From assembly GCF_900142135.1 (NCBI RefSeq), contig NZ_FQZU01000017.1, positions 1 to 64,000 on the forward strand: 64,000 nucleotides of DNA, written 5' to 3'. The notes beneath the pieces were generated by a model. The model saw only the letters and a list, made by a program, of their open reading frames with translations. It did not search any database and was not told the DNA's origin. Each line of letters starts with the position of its first letter. Position 1 is the first letter of the stretch. Made by a program: the position numbers and the translations under genes. This document shows, piece by piece, positions 1 through 7,356 of this stretch. Source of the DNA: Desulfatibacillum alkenivorans DSM 16219 (GTDB taxonomy: Bacteria; Desulfobacterota; Desulfobacteria; Desulfobacterales; Desulfatibacillaceae).

Positions 1-1569
1 GAAGAAAGCGGCTCGGAAGAAGAAAAGGAGGCAGGCGGCGAGGATCTTGAAATCGTCGAACTGGACGAGGATGAAGACCTGGAAGTTGAAGATGTGGAAG
101 AAGGGGAAGGGGAAGAAGGGGAAGGGGAAGAAGGGGAGGAAGTTGGCGAACCTGATGCAGATGTGCGATTTGAAGATTTGGATGACGACGTCGAAATCAT
201 CGATACTGATGAATTGGAGTATGAAGACATTGAGGAAGAGCCGGAATCCATTGAAGAAGATGATGATGTTGAAATCGTGGAGTTGGATGATGACGAAGAA
301 TTGGTTGATGTGGAAGATTGGGAAGGAGATGAAGCCGCTCTTGATGATGATGTGGAGATTGTGGACGCCCCGGAAGACGGTTTGGAGGAAATTGATGAGT
401 TGGAAGATGATGCGGACATCGTAGAAGATGGGATTGATGCAGATGTTGAGGAATTGGAAGGCGATTTGGAAGATGTTGAGGGGATGGACGACGATGAAGA
501 ACTGGAGGAAGTGGAGGAGGCTCTGTCTGATGAGGAAGGCGAGCCAACGGAGGGGGACGGATTCGGCGACGGAGATGTGGAGGAAGAGGACGAAGAGGAA
601 TTTGAAGAAGTAGGCTTTTTGGACGACGACGAGGAACTGGAGATCCTGGACGACGACATGGACTTGGAAGAGGTGGAGGAAGCGCCGGAGCAAGGCGCCA
701 TGGAACCCTCCATGGGCGCTCTGGGCGCGGACGATTCTCTGGAAGTGGAGGAGGATAAGGCCCGCGTCCTCGCCGAACAGTTCGACGGCTTTTTAGGCAG
801 TATGGAAAAGGCCTACAATCAATATTTGCTCATTCCCGAAGGCAGGTATGTTGTGGGTTGCAAATCGCCGGGCAAGGGGGATCGGCCCAGGCAAAAAATT
901 GACATGCCGCCTTTTTATATGGGCAAATTCCCCGTCACCAACGCCTTGTTTGAAATCTTTGTGGAAAAAACCGGGTACACCACTACGGCTGAAGAAAAAG
1001 GCTACAGCATGGTCTATAAAAGCCGGTACGAAAAAATCACCGATCCACGCACCGGCAAAACCCATGTCCGGTATAATCAATCCCGCAGTTGCGAAAAGGT
1101 GGAGGGCGCCAACTGGTATCAACCCCTGGGGCCGGGCAGCACATTGTACCGAAAAAGAAACCACCCCGTGGTCCATGTCAGCCGCCGGGACGCCATAGCC
1201 TTCGCCGCCTGGACCGGGAAAAAATTGCCTGGCGAGGACGAATGGGAAGCCGCAGCCCGCACCATAAAGGGTCTGATTTATCCTTGGGGAAGCGAATGGG
1301 AGGAAGGCAGGGCCAACACTGAGGAGGCCAAAATCGGCGACACCTGTCCTGTGGAGCATTTGCCCAACACCAATGCATTAAACATTTCAGGCATGGCGGG
1401 AAATATATTGGAATGGACGGCGGACCTGGCGGATTCTGACAAGCCCGAAGTCTTTGTGGTGAAAGGCTCCGCCTGGATTTCATCCCCGCCCGCCCCTTTA
1501 TACGCCCGGACGTTCTGCAAAGGGTCCGAAACCTCCAATATTCTGGGATTCAGATGCGTGGCGATTTGA
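1..1569 (+). CDS. Acidic repeat protein with C-terminal FGE-sulfatase-like domain (5' end outside window)
   Basis: The reading frame is open from base 1, so the N-terminus lies upstream; a GTG at 94 is internal and not a convincing start. About the first 255 visible residues are almost entirely Asp/Glu with short recurring units such as DDDVEIV, DDDEEL and DLEIVEL. From about base 770 the protein becomes an ordinary globular domain of the formylglycine-generating enzyme/SUMF1 (C-type-lectin-like) family: IPEGRYVVGC, FYMGKFPVTNALFEIF, LPGEDEWEAAAR, YPWG and NISGMAGNILEWT are all family landmarks, and it ends with GFRCVAI. Known FGEs use a Cys pair near the end; here the matching stretch (VVKGSAWISS) has Ser instead, so I infer a non-catalytic or binding role. 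The acidic half may be a flexible linker or an interaction or calcium-binding surface. Part of the protein is not visible, so its overall function is unassigned. Confidence 0.75.
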   Translation, partial: EESGSEEEKEAGGEDLEIVELDEDEDLEVEDVEEGEGEEGEGEEGEEVGEPDADVRFEDLDDDVEIIDTDELEYEDIEEEPESIEEDDDVEIVELDDDEELVDVEDWEGDEAALDDDVEIVDAPEDGLEEIDELEDDADIVEDGIDADVEELEGDLEDVEGMDDDEELEEVEEALSDEEGEPTEGDGFGDGDVEEEDEEEFEEVGFLDDDEELEILDDDMDLEEVEEAPEQGAMEPSMGALGADDSLEVEEDKARVLAEQFDGFLGSMEKAYNQYLLIPEGRYVVGCKSPGKGDRPRQKIDMPPFYMGKFPVTNALFEIFVEKTGYTTTAEEKGYSMVYKSRYEKITDPRTGKTHVRYNQSRSCEKVEGANWYQPLGPGSTLYRKRNHPVVHVSRRDAIAFAAWTGKKLPGEDEWEAAARTIKGLIYPWGSEWEEGRANTEEAKIGDTCPVEHLPNTNALNISGMAGNILEWTADLADSDKPEVFVVKGSAWISSPPAPLYARTFCKGSETSNILGFRCVAI

Positions 1570-1656
1570 AGCCGCCTTATTTCATGCGGCCAGCATTGCA
1601 GTCCGTTTTTACACACTATTCGAGTTGTTGAATCTTACCCGTCAATATTCCACAAA

Positions 1657-1900
1657 GACACTGGGTCCCCGTTTCCGGAATTGCGTCATGATGATTGCAA
1701 AACAACCACAATCATCCCGCCGCATCCCTCCACGGGGATGACGGAGAGAGACAGCTATAGGAATATATCGGTTTAAGCGGCCTATAGGGGATTCCCTTTA
1801 CGCCTGCACGCCCTATGAACTCACTTATAGCGCATAAGACCGTCATCCCCGCAAGGGTGATCCGCGTTTCCGGATCGCCCGCAAGCGGGGACCCAGCGTC
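1657..1900. repeat. Imperfect inverted repeat, REP/BIME-like, in a gene-free stretch
   Basis: The 423-base gap between the FGE-like gene and cheD contains a left arm at 1657-1744 (GACACTGGGTCCCCG, then CGGGGATGACGG) and a right arm at 1840-1900 (CCGTCATCCCCG, then CGGGGACCCAGCGTC). The arms are reverse complements with gaps. Short motifs of this GTCATCCCCG/CGGGGACCCAG type are common as dispersed palindromic repeats in proteobacteria. No open frame or other signal is evident here. Confidence 0.5.
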
Positions 1901-1992
1901 ATTTTTTTTGCGGCCCGGAACTGGTTCATGGCGGCCAGCTTCTGAACGCTGTTTTCGGAGGGATTAAACAAGCATAAAGTTCAGGGAGCACT

Positions 1993-2505
1993 TCAACGCT
2001 CCCCTTCGTAAGGGTACCAATCCGAAGGCCTGAGACGCTCCACCTTCATGACCGCGGTTTCGTTCTTCTCGGAATGAAAAACCAGCTTCCGCCCTTTTTC
2101 CCCGCCCACGTCTTCGGACACGACCTTGACGCCTTTTTTCTTCAACACCATACGGGCCAGTTCCACGTTTTCCTCGCCCACGTCTTCCTGGCTGTATTCC
2201 GGATTATAGGCGCCGCCGAAAATCTGGGCTTCCAGGTGGCGAATTTTGGAGCCTGCTTCCAGCATCATGTTGATGAGGGTGGGGATGGCTACGTTTCCGT
2301 AATGGGCGGTGGCCTGCTTTGGATCGGAAGTTCTGGGATATTTGAAATGACTCATGCCGCCCACGCGGCGTTTTTTATCAAAAAGGCTCACAGCCACGCA
2401 GGTTCCCAGCACCGTGGAAATAAGGGTCGGCTTGCTGGGCACAAAAATGTACGCAGGCTTGAGAAAATAATCCGCTTCGGCCGGTATGTTGTTTGCCCCG
2501 GTCAC
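1993..2505 (-). CDS. cheD: Chemoreceptor glutamine deamidase CheD
   Basis: CheD deamidates specific glutamines of methyl-accepting chemotaxis proteins to glutamate and can also bind CheC. This 170-residue protein is close to the usual family length. It has the catalytic Cys in LGTCVAVSLFD (C36), the catalytic His in GGMSHFKYP (H53), 17 residues later, and the conserved FGGA segment followed by IG/VGEENVELA-like and DVGGEKGRK motifs. The start is GTG at 2505, preceded by GAGGTG about 9 bases upstream. It lies 73 bases downstream of an amidohydrolase gene on the same strand; no other che genes are adjacent, so it probably serves receptors encoded elsewhere, possibly including the one at 56965-59322. 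Confidence 0.9.
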   Translation of the reverse strand: MTGANNIPAEADYFLKPAYIFVPSKPTLISTVLGTCVAVSLFDKKRRVGGMSHFKYPRTSDPKQATAHYGNVAIPTLINMMLEAGSKIRHLEAQIFGGAYNPEYSQEDVGEENVELARMVLKKKGVKVVSEDVGGEKGRKLVFHSEKNETAVMKVERLRPSDWYPYEGER

Positions 2506-2578
2506 GGCGCACCTCTTTGTCCGTTTAACGTTGCTTTGTTAAATGCATCCGGCGGAGTCCTCCGCCGAAAAGGTTGAT

Positions 2579-3403
2579 TTACTGGGGCAAAAGCCCCACG
2601 CCGTTTTCCCAGAACACCTTATCGTAAAACTCTTGGGAGAGTTTCATTTCCAGCATGGCGTCGATTTCCCCTTCCCTGGGAAGGATAAGATTGGGAAAAT
2701 CAGATCCGTAAAGGATCCGGTTTTTATATTGTTCCAGTTTTTCGGGACCTTGGTCGTAACGAACGTTGTCCCACGGCAAAAAGGAAAACGCCGTGTCCAG
2801 CATGAGGTTCTCATGCTTATCCAAAAGGTCCATGAAGCCTTTGTATTCCAGGCCGCCCATATGGGGGACGGTGGCCGGAAGCTCAGGATACCGTTCCAGC
2901 ACTTTCAAAAAATATTCCAGCCCCACGCAATTGTTGGACACAGGCCCGGTGCCGATGTGCATGAGCAGGCGCTTGCCTTTTTCCATAATGAGCTCGTACA
3001 GGTCAAAGAGCCGCGGATCATGGGGAAAAAAATCCGTCACCAGAAACTGGAGCTTTATGCCCAACACCTTGGGATGGCTCAGTATGTCCCGGGTCAAGGC
3101 CATGCGGTCTTCGTCTCCGGGATGAAAGGCGGCCAGGCAAAAAAGATCGTCGTATTCATCCAGGACCTTGGCGTTCCACTCGTTCAATGCCTTGGCCACG
3201 CCCGGTTTGTGGGCGTAATTGCAATACACGATTTTTTCTACGTTATGCTCCCGCAAGTAGTCGATGCATTCGCGGTAGTAAAGCTGATGAATCACCTTCC
3301 AATCGTAATCATGCACGAACTGCCGCCAAATCGCTTCAAACAATTTGTCAGGAAACAAATGGACATGGAAATCAATGATTTTTTTAGGAATTCTTGGGTT
3401 CAT
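2579..3403 (-). CDS. Amidohydrolase family protein (Amidohydro_2 type, TIM barrel)
   Basis: This 274-residue protein begins with the metal-binding motif IIDFHVHLFPD (H13, H15) and ends with YGSDFPN, whose Asp is the last metal ligand in the family. HIGTGP and PHMGG supply the likely middle ligands. This is the decarboxylase/lactonase-like branch of metal-dependent hydrolases; members act on small carboxylated or lactone substrates, but the substrate cannot be read from sequence. The start is ATG at 3403; the ribosome site is weak. It is upstream of cheD on the same strand, which may be coincidental. The 195 bases between it and the next plus-strand gene must hold divergent promoters, though I cannot pick them confidently. 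Confidence 0.85.
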   Translation of the reverse strand: MNPRIPKKIIDFHVHLFPDKLFEAIWRQFVHDYDWKVIHQLYYRECIDYLREHNVEKIVYCNYAHKPGVAKALNEWNAKVLDEYDDLFCLAAFHPGDEDRMALTRDILSHPKVLGIKLQFLVTDFFPHDPRLFDLYELIMEKGKRLLMHIGTGPVSNNCVGLEYFLKVLERYPELPATVPHMGGLEYKGFMDLLDKHENLMLDTAFSFLPWDNVRYDQGPEKLEQYKNRILYGSDFPNLILPREGEIDAMLEMKLSQEFYDKVFWENGVGLLPQ

Positions 3404-3598
3404 TCCGTTGCTGCTATGATCCTTTTAAGCTATTATAATCCGGGGGGTGTACCGCTTTGAAAGTCAGTATGAACGGGCTTGTTCATTTGGTCAAGGGCAA
3501 ACAAAAATATTTCAAAAGTGCATTTCGGCGGTTGTTAAAAAATCACAAATATGTTAATAAGTTGGAATTGTTCAAATGAACTAGGACGGATGCGGCGT

Positions 3599-3859
3599 AT
3601 GACATTTCCAAAGTGCTTCGGGGATTTGCAAAAAGTCTTCCCAATGGGGGAGGACGGACTTAGGGCGTCGCCGGATGAATGCCTTGCCTGCCAGTGCAAG
3701 ACCGATTGTCTACGATACGCCCTGGCCGGTACGGACGGGACGGCGGTGCACGAGGAGCAGGTGGACAAGGTTTATAATTCGGGGAATATGGGATTTTTGG
3801 AGCGGTGGTCCAAAAGAAAGACCCTGCACAGGGCGAAATCAAAAAAGAAAAACACATAA
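3599..3859 (+). CDS. Small cysteine-rich protein upstream of pgk
   Basis: A short protein of about 86 residues with a four-Cys core, [16 protein letters not shown], preceded by a conserved-looking [10 protein letters not shown] start. Several in-frame starts exist (3551, 3590, 3599). I prefer 3599 or 3590 because the segment before them does not look conserved and AGGA lies at 3583. The last part is basic ([13 protein letters not shown]). It ends 26 bases before pgk, so the two are probably co-transcribed. The Cys spacing could bind a metal or a small Fe-S cluster. I do not recognise a named family. Confidence 0.6.
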   Translation: MTFPKCFGDLQKVFPMGEDGLRASPDECLACQCKTDCLRYALAGTDGTAVHEEQVDKVYNSGNMGFLERWSKRKTLHRAKSKKKNT

Positions 3860-3885
3860 AAATTAAGAAAGTCGGAGCGGAAGCC

Positions 3886-5079
3886 ATGCTGAACATGAGG
3901 GACGTGGATATTTCGGGGAAGCGCGTTTTAATTCGAGTTGACGTTAATGTGCCTTTGGACGCCAATTTAAACATTACGGACGACACCCGTATCCGCGCAG
4001 TATTGCCGTCAATCAATTACGCGTTGGACGAAGGCGCCAAAGTGATCATCGCCTCGCACATGGGGAGGCCCAAGGGACAGGTCGTTCCGGAGCTCAGCAT
4101 GGCGCCGGTGGCCAAACGTTTTAAGCGTTTGCTGAAAAAGGAAGTGGAATTGGCGCCGGACAGCATAGGCCCGGAAGTCAAGGCCATGGTGGAGAAAATG
4201 CAGGACGGCGACGTCATCATGCTGGAAAACCTGCGTTTCCACCAAGCGGAAATTGACAATGACGACGCATTCGCCAAGGAATTGGCGTCTTTGTGCGACG
4301 TTTATATAAATAATGCATTCGCCGTGGCTCATAGGGAGAACGCCTCCGTGGTGGCCATCACCCGGCATGCTCCGGTTTGCGCGGCGGGCTTTTTGCTCCA
4401 AAGCGAGTTGAACTATTTCGCCAAGGCCATGAACGATCCGGCCAGGCCCCTGGTGGCCATTATCGGCGGGGCCAAGGTTTCCAGCAAACTGGGCGCCCTG
4501 CATCACATGCTCCAGCATGTGGACAAATTTGTGGTGGGCGGCGCCATGGCCTCCACCTTCCTGAAAAGCGTGGATTACAATGTGGGCAAGTCCAAGGTGG
4601 AAGACGACCTGTTGTGGGAAGCCCGCTCCCTGATGAAAAGAGCGACCATGCAGGGCACGGCCTTTTACATCCCGGTGGACGCGGTGGTGGCGGACCGTTT
4701 CTCCCCCGATGCGGAAAGCAAAATCGTGCCTATCCGTGAAATTCCGCCGGAATGGATGATCATGGACATCGGCCCGGCGACAGCCCTTTTGTACTCCGAG
4801 GTTCTCGCCAGCGCCAAAACCATCATCTGGAACGGCCCCATGGGCGTGTTTGAAATGGACGCATTCAGCCGGGGCACCATGTCCATGGTGAATTACGTGG
4901 CCAATTCCTATGCATTGTCCATCGTAGGCGGCGGCGATACGGACGTGGCCATTCACAAGGCCGGTGAGACGCATAGAATCACGTACATTTCCACGGGCGG
5001 CGGCGCCTTCCTTGCTCTTATGGAAGGCAAAACCCTGCCGGCTGTTGCAGCTTTGGAAAGGCATCAGGCGAAAATTTAA
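3886..5079 (+). CDS. pgk: Phosphoglycerate kinase
   Basis: Interconverts 1,3-bisphosphoglycerate + ADP and 3-phosphoglycerate + ATP in glycolysis/gluconeogenesis. The ATG at 3886 gives 397 residues, the normal length, and is preceded by GGAGCGG; a longer frame from 3805 would add a non-homologous basic leader. Landmarks in order: RVDVNVPLD (substrate loop), [35 protein letters not shown] and GGGDTD (nucleotide-binding C-domain). The gene follows the small Cys-rich protein and precedes the VTT membrane protein by 38 bases on the same strand. All motifs needed for activity are present. Confidence 0.97.
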   Translation: MLNMRDVDISGKRVLIRVDVNVPLDANLNITDDTRIRAVLPSINYALDEGAKVIIASHMGRPKGQVVPELSMAPVAKRFKRLLKKEVELAPDSIGPEVKAMVEKMQDGDVIMLENLRFHQAEIDNDDAFAKELASLCDVYINNAFAVAHRENASVVAITRHAPVCAAGFLLQSELNYFAKAMNDPARPLVAIIGGAKVSSKLGALHHMLQHVDKFVVGGAMASTFLKSVDYNVGKSKVEDDLLWEARSLMKRATMQGTAFYIPVDAVVADRFSPDAESKIVPIREIPPEWMIMDIGPATALLYSEVLASAKTIIWNGPMGVFEMDAFSRGTMSMVNYVANSYALSIVGGGDTDVAIHKAGETHRITYISTGGGAFLALMEGKTLPAVAALERHQAKI

Positions 5080-5117
5080 ACGGCAGAGGCATAGCGAAAT
5101 AAAGGCCTTTAAGGCTC

Positions 5118-5822
5118 ATGGAGACACCGACCCCAAAAATTAGAACCAGGATCGCCGTGGCTGCCCTGGTTCTATTGGGGATTGGAGCAGCACTGGAACT
5201 ATATTACGGCGGCTTAGGGGCGAGATTGGGACGCCTGGCCGAGCTCATGCGGGAAAAGGAAAGCATGAGCATGTTCATGGAGTCCCTGGGACCGAGCGCT
5301 CCCTTGTACTTTATCGCCATACAAGCGGCCCAGGTTGTTCTGGCGCCCATTCCAGGAGAGGCCACGGGCTTTGTGGGCGGATATTTGTTCGGAATTTTTC
5401 CTGGATTCATTTTTGCAACCATGGGCCTTACCATCGGCTCGGTTATCAATTTTTTTCTGGGAAGATTTTTCGGCCGTAAGTACTTAAAATTTTTTATATC
5501 CGAAAAAAGCCTGGAGAAGTTTCGAGACTTATTGAGACGCCAGGGAGTTGTGGTGGGATTCCTCCTGTTTTTGATTCCCGGCTTCCCCAAAGACGTCTTG
5601 TGCCTGATCGTCGGGCTAGGCTCCATGCCCTTGGCGGTCTTTCTGGTCATCAGCACCTTGGGGCGCATGCCGGGCACCTTGCTCCTGGCCATCCAGGGGG
5701 CCAGCGTGTACGAAGCCCATTATACGCTTTTTGCAATAGTTGCAGGGGTTACTGTTTTGATCGGGGCGGGGGCCGCCCTTAATAAACAACGGATTTACAC
5801 ATTTTTGGAAAGGTTTAAATAG
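5118..5822 (+). CDS. VTT-domain (TVP38/TMEM64, DedA-like) membrane protein
   Basis: A 234-residue inner-membrane protein with an N-terminal transmembrane helix (about 10-30), a re-entrant/membrane VTT domain (about 65-205) and a C-terminal helix. The segment PIPGEATGFVGGYLFG, followed by a glycine-rich helix and GRFFGRKYLKFF, is typical of the SNARE-associated/VTT superfamily. Bacterial relatives act in membrane lipid homeostasis, including flipping of undecaprenyl phosphate or phospholipids in some members; which lipid applies here is not visible. Its stop codon TAG lies inside the AGGAGG ribosome site of the next gene, so the two are likely translated from one message. Confidence 0.85.
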   Translation: METPTPKIRTRIAVAALVLLGIGAALELYYGGLGARLGRLAELMREKESMSMFMESLGPSAPLYFIAIQAAQVVLAPIPGEATGFVGGYLFGIFPGFIFATMGLTIGSVINFFLGRFFGRKYLKFFISEKSLEKFRDLLRRQGVVVGFLLFLIPGFPKDVLCLIVGLGSMPLAVFLVISTLGRMPGTLLLAIQGASVYEAHYTLFAIVAGVTVLIGAGAALNKQRIYTFLERFK

Positions 5823-5834
5823 GAGGCCTGTCAA

Positions 5835-6896
5835 TTGTCACACTGGATGAGCAGAGATGAGCTGAGCATGCAGAACAGGCTCCGGAGGTCTCATTACGAG
5901 GTCCTTCGGGATGAACTGGACCAGTACGTTTTGGATTACGCCCTCACAGGGTCTTATAAAGCCTTCAAGGCCGCGGGCGTCCCCTATCCTTTTGTGGAAA
6001 AAAGGGAATTAAAACCCAGGGCGCGCATTCCTCAGGAGGAATATGGGGAGCAAAAGGCCTTTTTAATCCTTTTTGTGGAGGACAGCGTTCCCTCCATCCA
6101 TAAGAAATACATCCGCTTTTTTGACGTCAACAAGACGACCAAGGCCAACTTGTTTAAAAACAAGGCCATCCCCCTGTCCAGCCATTTTGACAGGAATTTG
6201 AAGTATTTTGAGTCCCGTAAGTTTTTCGACCTCATGGAGTGGCTGCTGCCCGTGGACTACGCCCTGCTTATCCAAAGGGAACCGGCATCCAAAACCCGGG
6301 ACCGGTTCAGCCTTTCGCATTTTCATGTTCGCGTGGACTGGCCCATTGCGGACGCCGCCGAAGATTTGGCCAGGCGTCTGCGTTATATTTCCAAGGAATT
6401 GTACGAAAAAGGGGAATCCTACGCCGAAGACCTGCAAAAGAAATTCTTTGAGTATTACTCCATGCCGGTCATGGCGGGAGGGAGAAGGACTGCGGCCATT
6501 GTTGCAGCCCAATTTTTAAGAAAGCTCCCTTGCATCTCCACCATATACGCAGGAAGCAGCGAAACCCGGGCCACCATCCGCATTTCGGAAAAAGACATTT
6601 CCAAATGCATCCTCATGAAGTTGAACGCCAAGGAAATGGAGCGGATCGCCCAGGAAAACCTCCTGTCCCTGGCCGCCTTCAAAAAGAATTATCTGGTCGC
6701 CAGGGAAGGCAACTCAGGCGTGGCCATATTCCAGGCAACCTACGTCCACACCAGCCAGGCCTGCCCGCCGGAAGACGGCAAACTGCGTGAGCTCAAGCCG
6801 GATCTCCATTGGCTGCGGGTGGAAAGCCAGCATTTGCTGCCCAGGCCCGGGGTGTTTAAATTCGCGCCCTTGCCCTACCCCATTATTTACAGTTAA
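5835..6896 (+). CDS. Conserved-looking protein of unknown function (353 aa)
   Basis: I do not recognise this family. The start is TTG at 5835: AGGAGG at 5821-5826 sits 8 bases upstream, whereas the first ATG (5847) would be 20 bases away. The protein is soluble, with no signal peptide or membrane helix. It is rich in Lys/Arg in its first half (ELKPRARIP, IHKKYIRFF, NLFKNKAIPLSSHF), has a SLSHFHVRVDWP segment, and a glycine-rich GGRRTAAIVAAQFL near residue 215. It overlaps the end of the VTT gene's ribosome-site region and is probably co-transcribed with it. No catalytic signature can be assigned. Confidence 0.75.
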   Translation: MSHWMSRDELSMQNRLRRSHYEVLRDELDQYVLDYALTGSYKAFKAAGVPYPFVEKRELKPRARIPQEEYGEQKAFLILFVEDSVPSIHKKYIRFFDVNKTTKANLFKNKAIPLSSHFDRNLKYFESRKFFDLMEWLLPVDYALLIQREPASKTRDRFSLSHFHVRVDWPIADAAEDLARRLRYISKELYEKGESYAEDLQKKFFEYYSMPVMAGGRRTAAIVAAQFLRKLPCISTIYAGSSETRATIRISEKDISKCILMKLNAKEMERIAQENLLSLAAFKKNYLVAREGNSGVAIFQATYVHTSQACPPEDGKLRELKPDLHWLRVESQHLLPRPGVFKFAPLPYPIIYS

Positions 6897-6905
6897 TAAG
6901 GCGGC

Positions 6906-7355
6906 CTATATCCGGCGCAGCATGGCAATTTCGTCGCAGTCCGGGAACTTGACGCAGTTGATGCAATCAGCCCAAATTTTTTGAGGAAGCTCATTTTTGT
7001 CGATCACGGCAAAATCGTGGAGTTCGAAGAACTTCGGCGCATAAGTGAGGGTGAACAGTTTTTTAATCTTGAACTTCAGGGCCTCTTCCATGCTGAACTC
7101 CAGCAGATGAGACCCTATTTTTTTGTGCTGATGCTCCGGCTTGACCGCCAAAGACCGGATTTCCGCCATGTCCTCCCAGCAAATCTGAAGCCCGCAGCAG
7201 CCAATCACCTCGTCGCCTTCCGCATACACGCAAAAGTCGCGTACGTGGTCGTACAAGGCCATGAGAGAGCGGGGCAAGAGCGTTCCCTTGGCGGAAAAAA
7301 TCTGTAAAATCTGATGGATCTGCTTTATATCAGCCACGGTGGCTTTTCGTATCAT
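6906..7355 (-). CDS. argA: Short-form N-acetylglutamate synthase (GNAT acetyltransferase)
   Basis: A 149-residue single-domain GNAT protein, probably making N-acetylglutamate from glutamate and acetyl-CoA, the first step of arginine synthesis. It has the acetyl-CoA-binding pattern SLAVKPEHQHKKIGSHLLE and, more diagnostically, LTYAPKFFELHDF and the Cys-containing tail WADCINCVKFPDCDEIAM found in the short ArgA-type enzymes that lack an amino-acid kinase domain. The start ATG at 7355 lies one base from the stop of the upstream PBP gene, so it is the last gene of that unit. Substrate assignment rests on family resemblance. Confidence 0.8.
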   Translation of the reverse strand: MIRKATVADIKQIHQILQIFSAKGTLLPRSLMALYDHVRDFCVYAEGDEVIGCCGLQICWEDMAEIRSLAVKPEHQHKKIGSHLLEFSMEEALKFKIKKLFTLTYAPKFFELHDFAVIDKNELPQKIWADCINCVKFPDCDEIAMLRRI

Positions 7356-7356
7356 G

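Noticed and set aside
3805-3885. N-terminal extension of pgk
   Set aside because: The 27 extra residues are basic, unlike known phosphoglycerate kinases, and GGAGCGG sits right before ATG 3886, which gives the normal length.
4009-5064. Minus-strand frame opposite pgk
   Set aside because: His-rich antisense frame with no domain motifs; pgk on the plus strand is certain.
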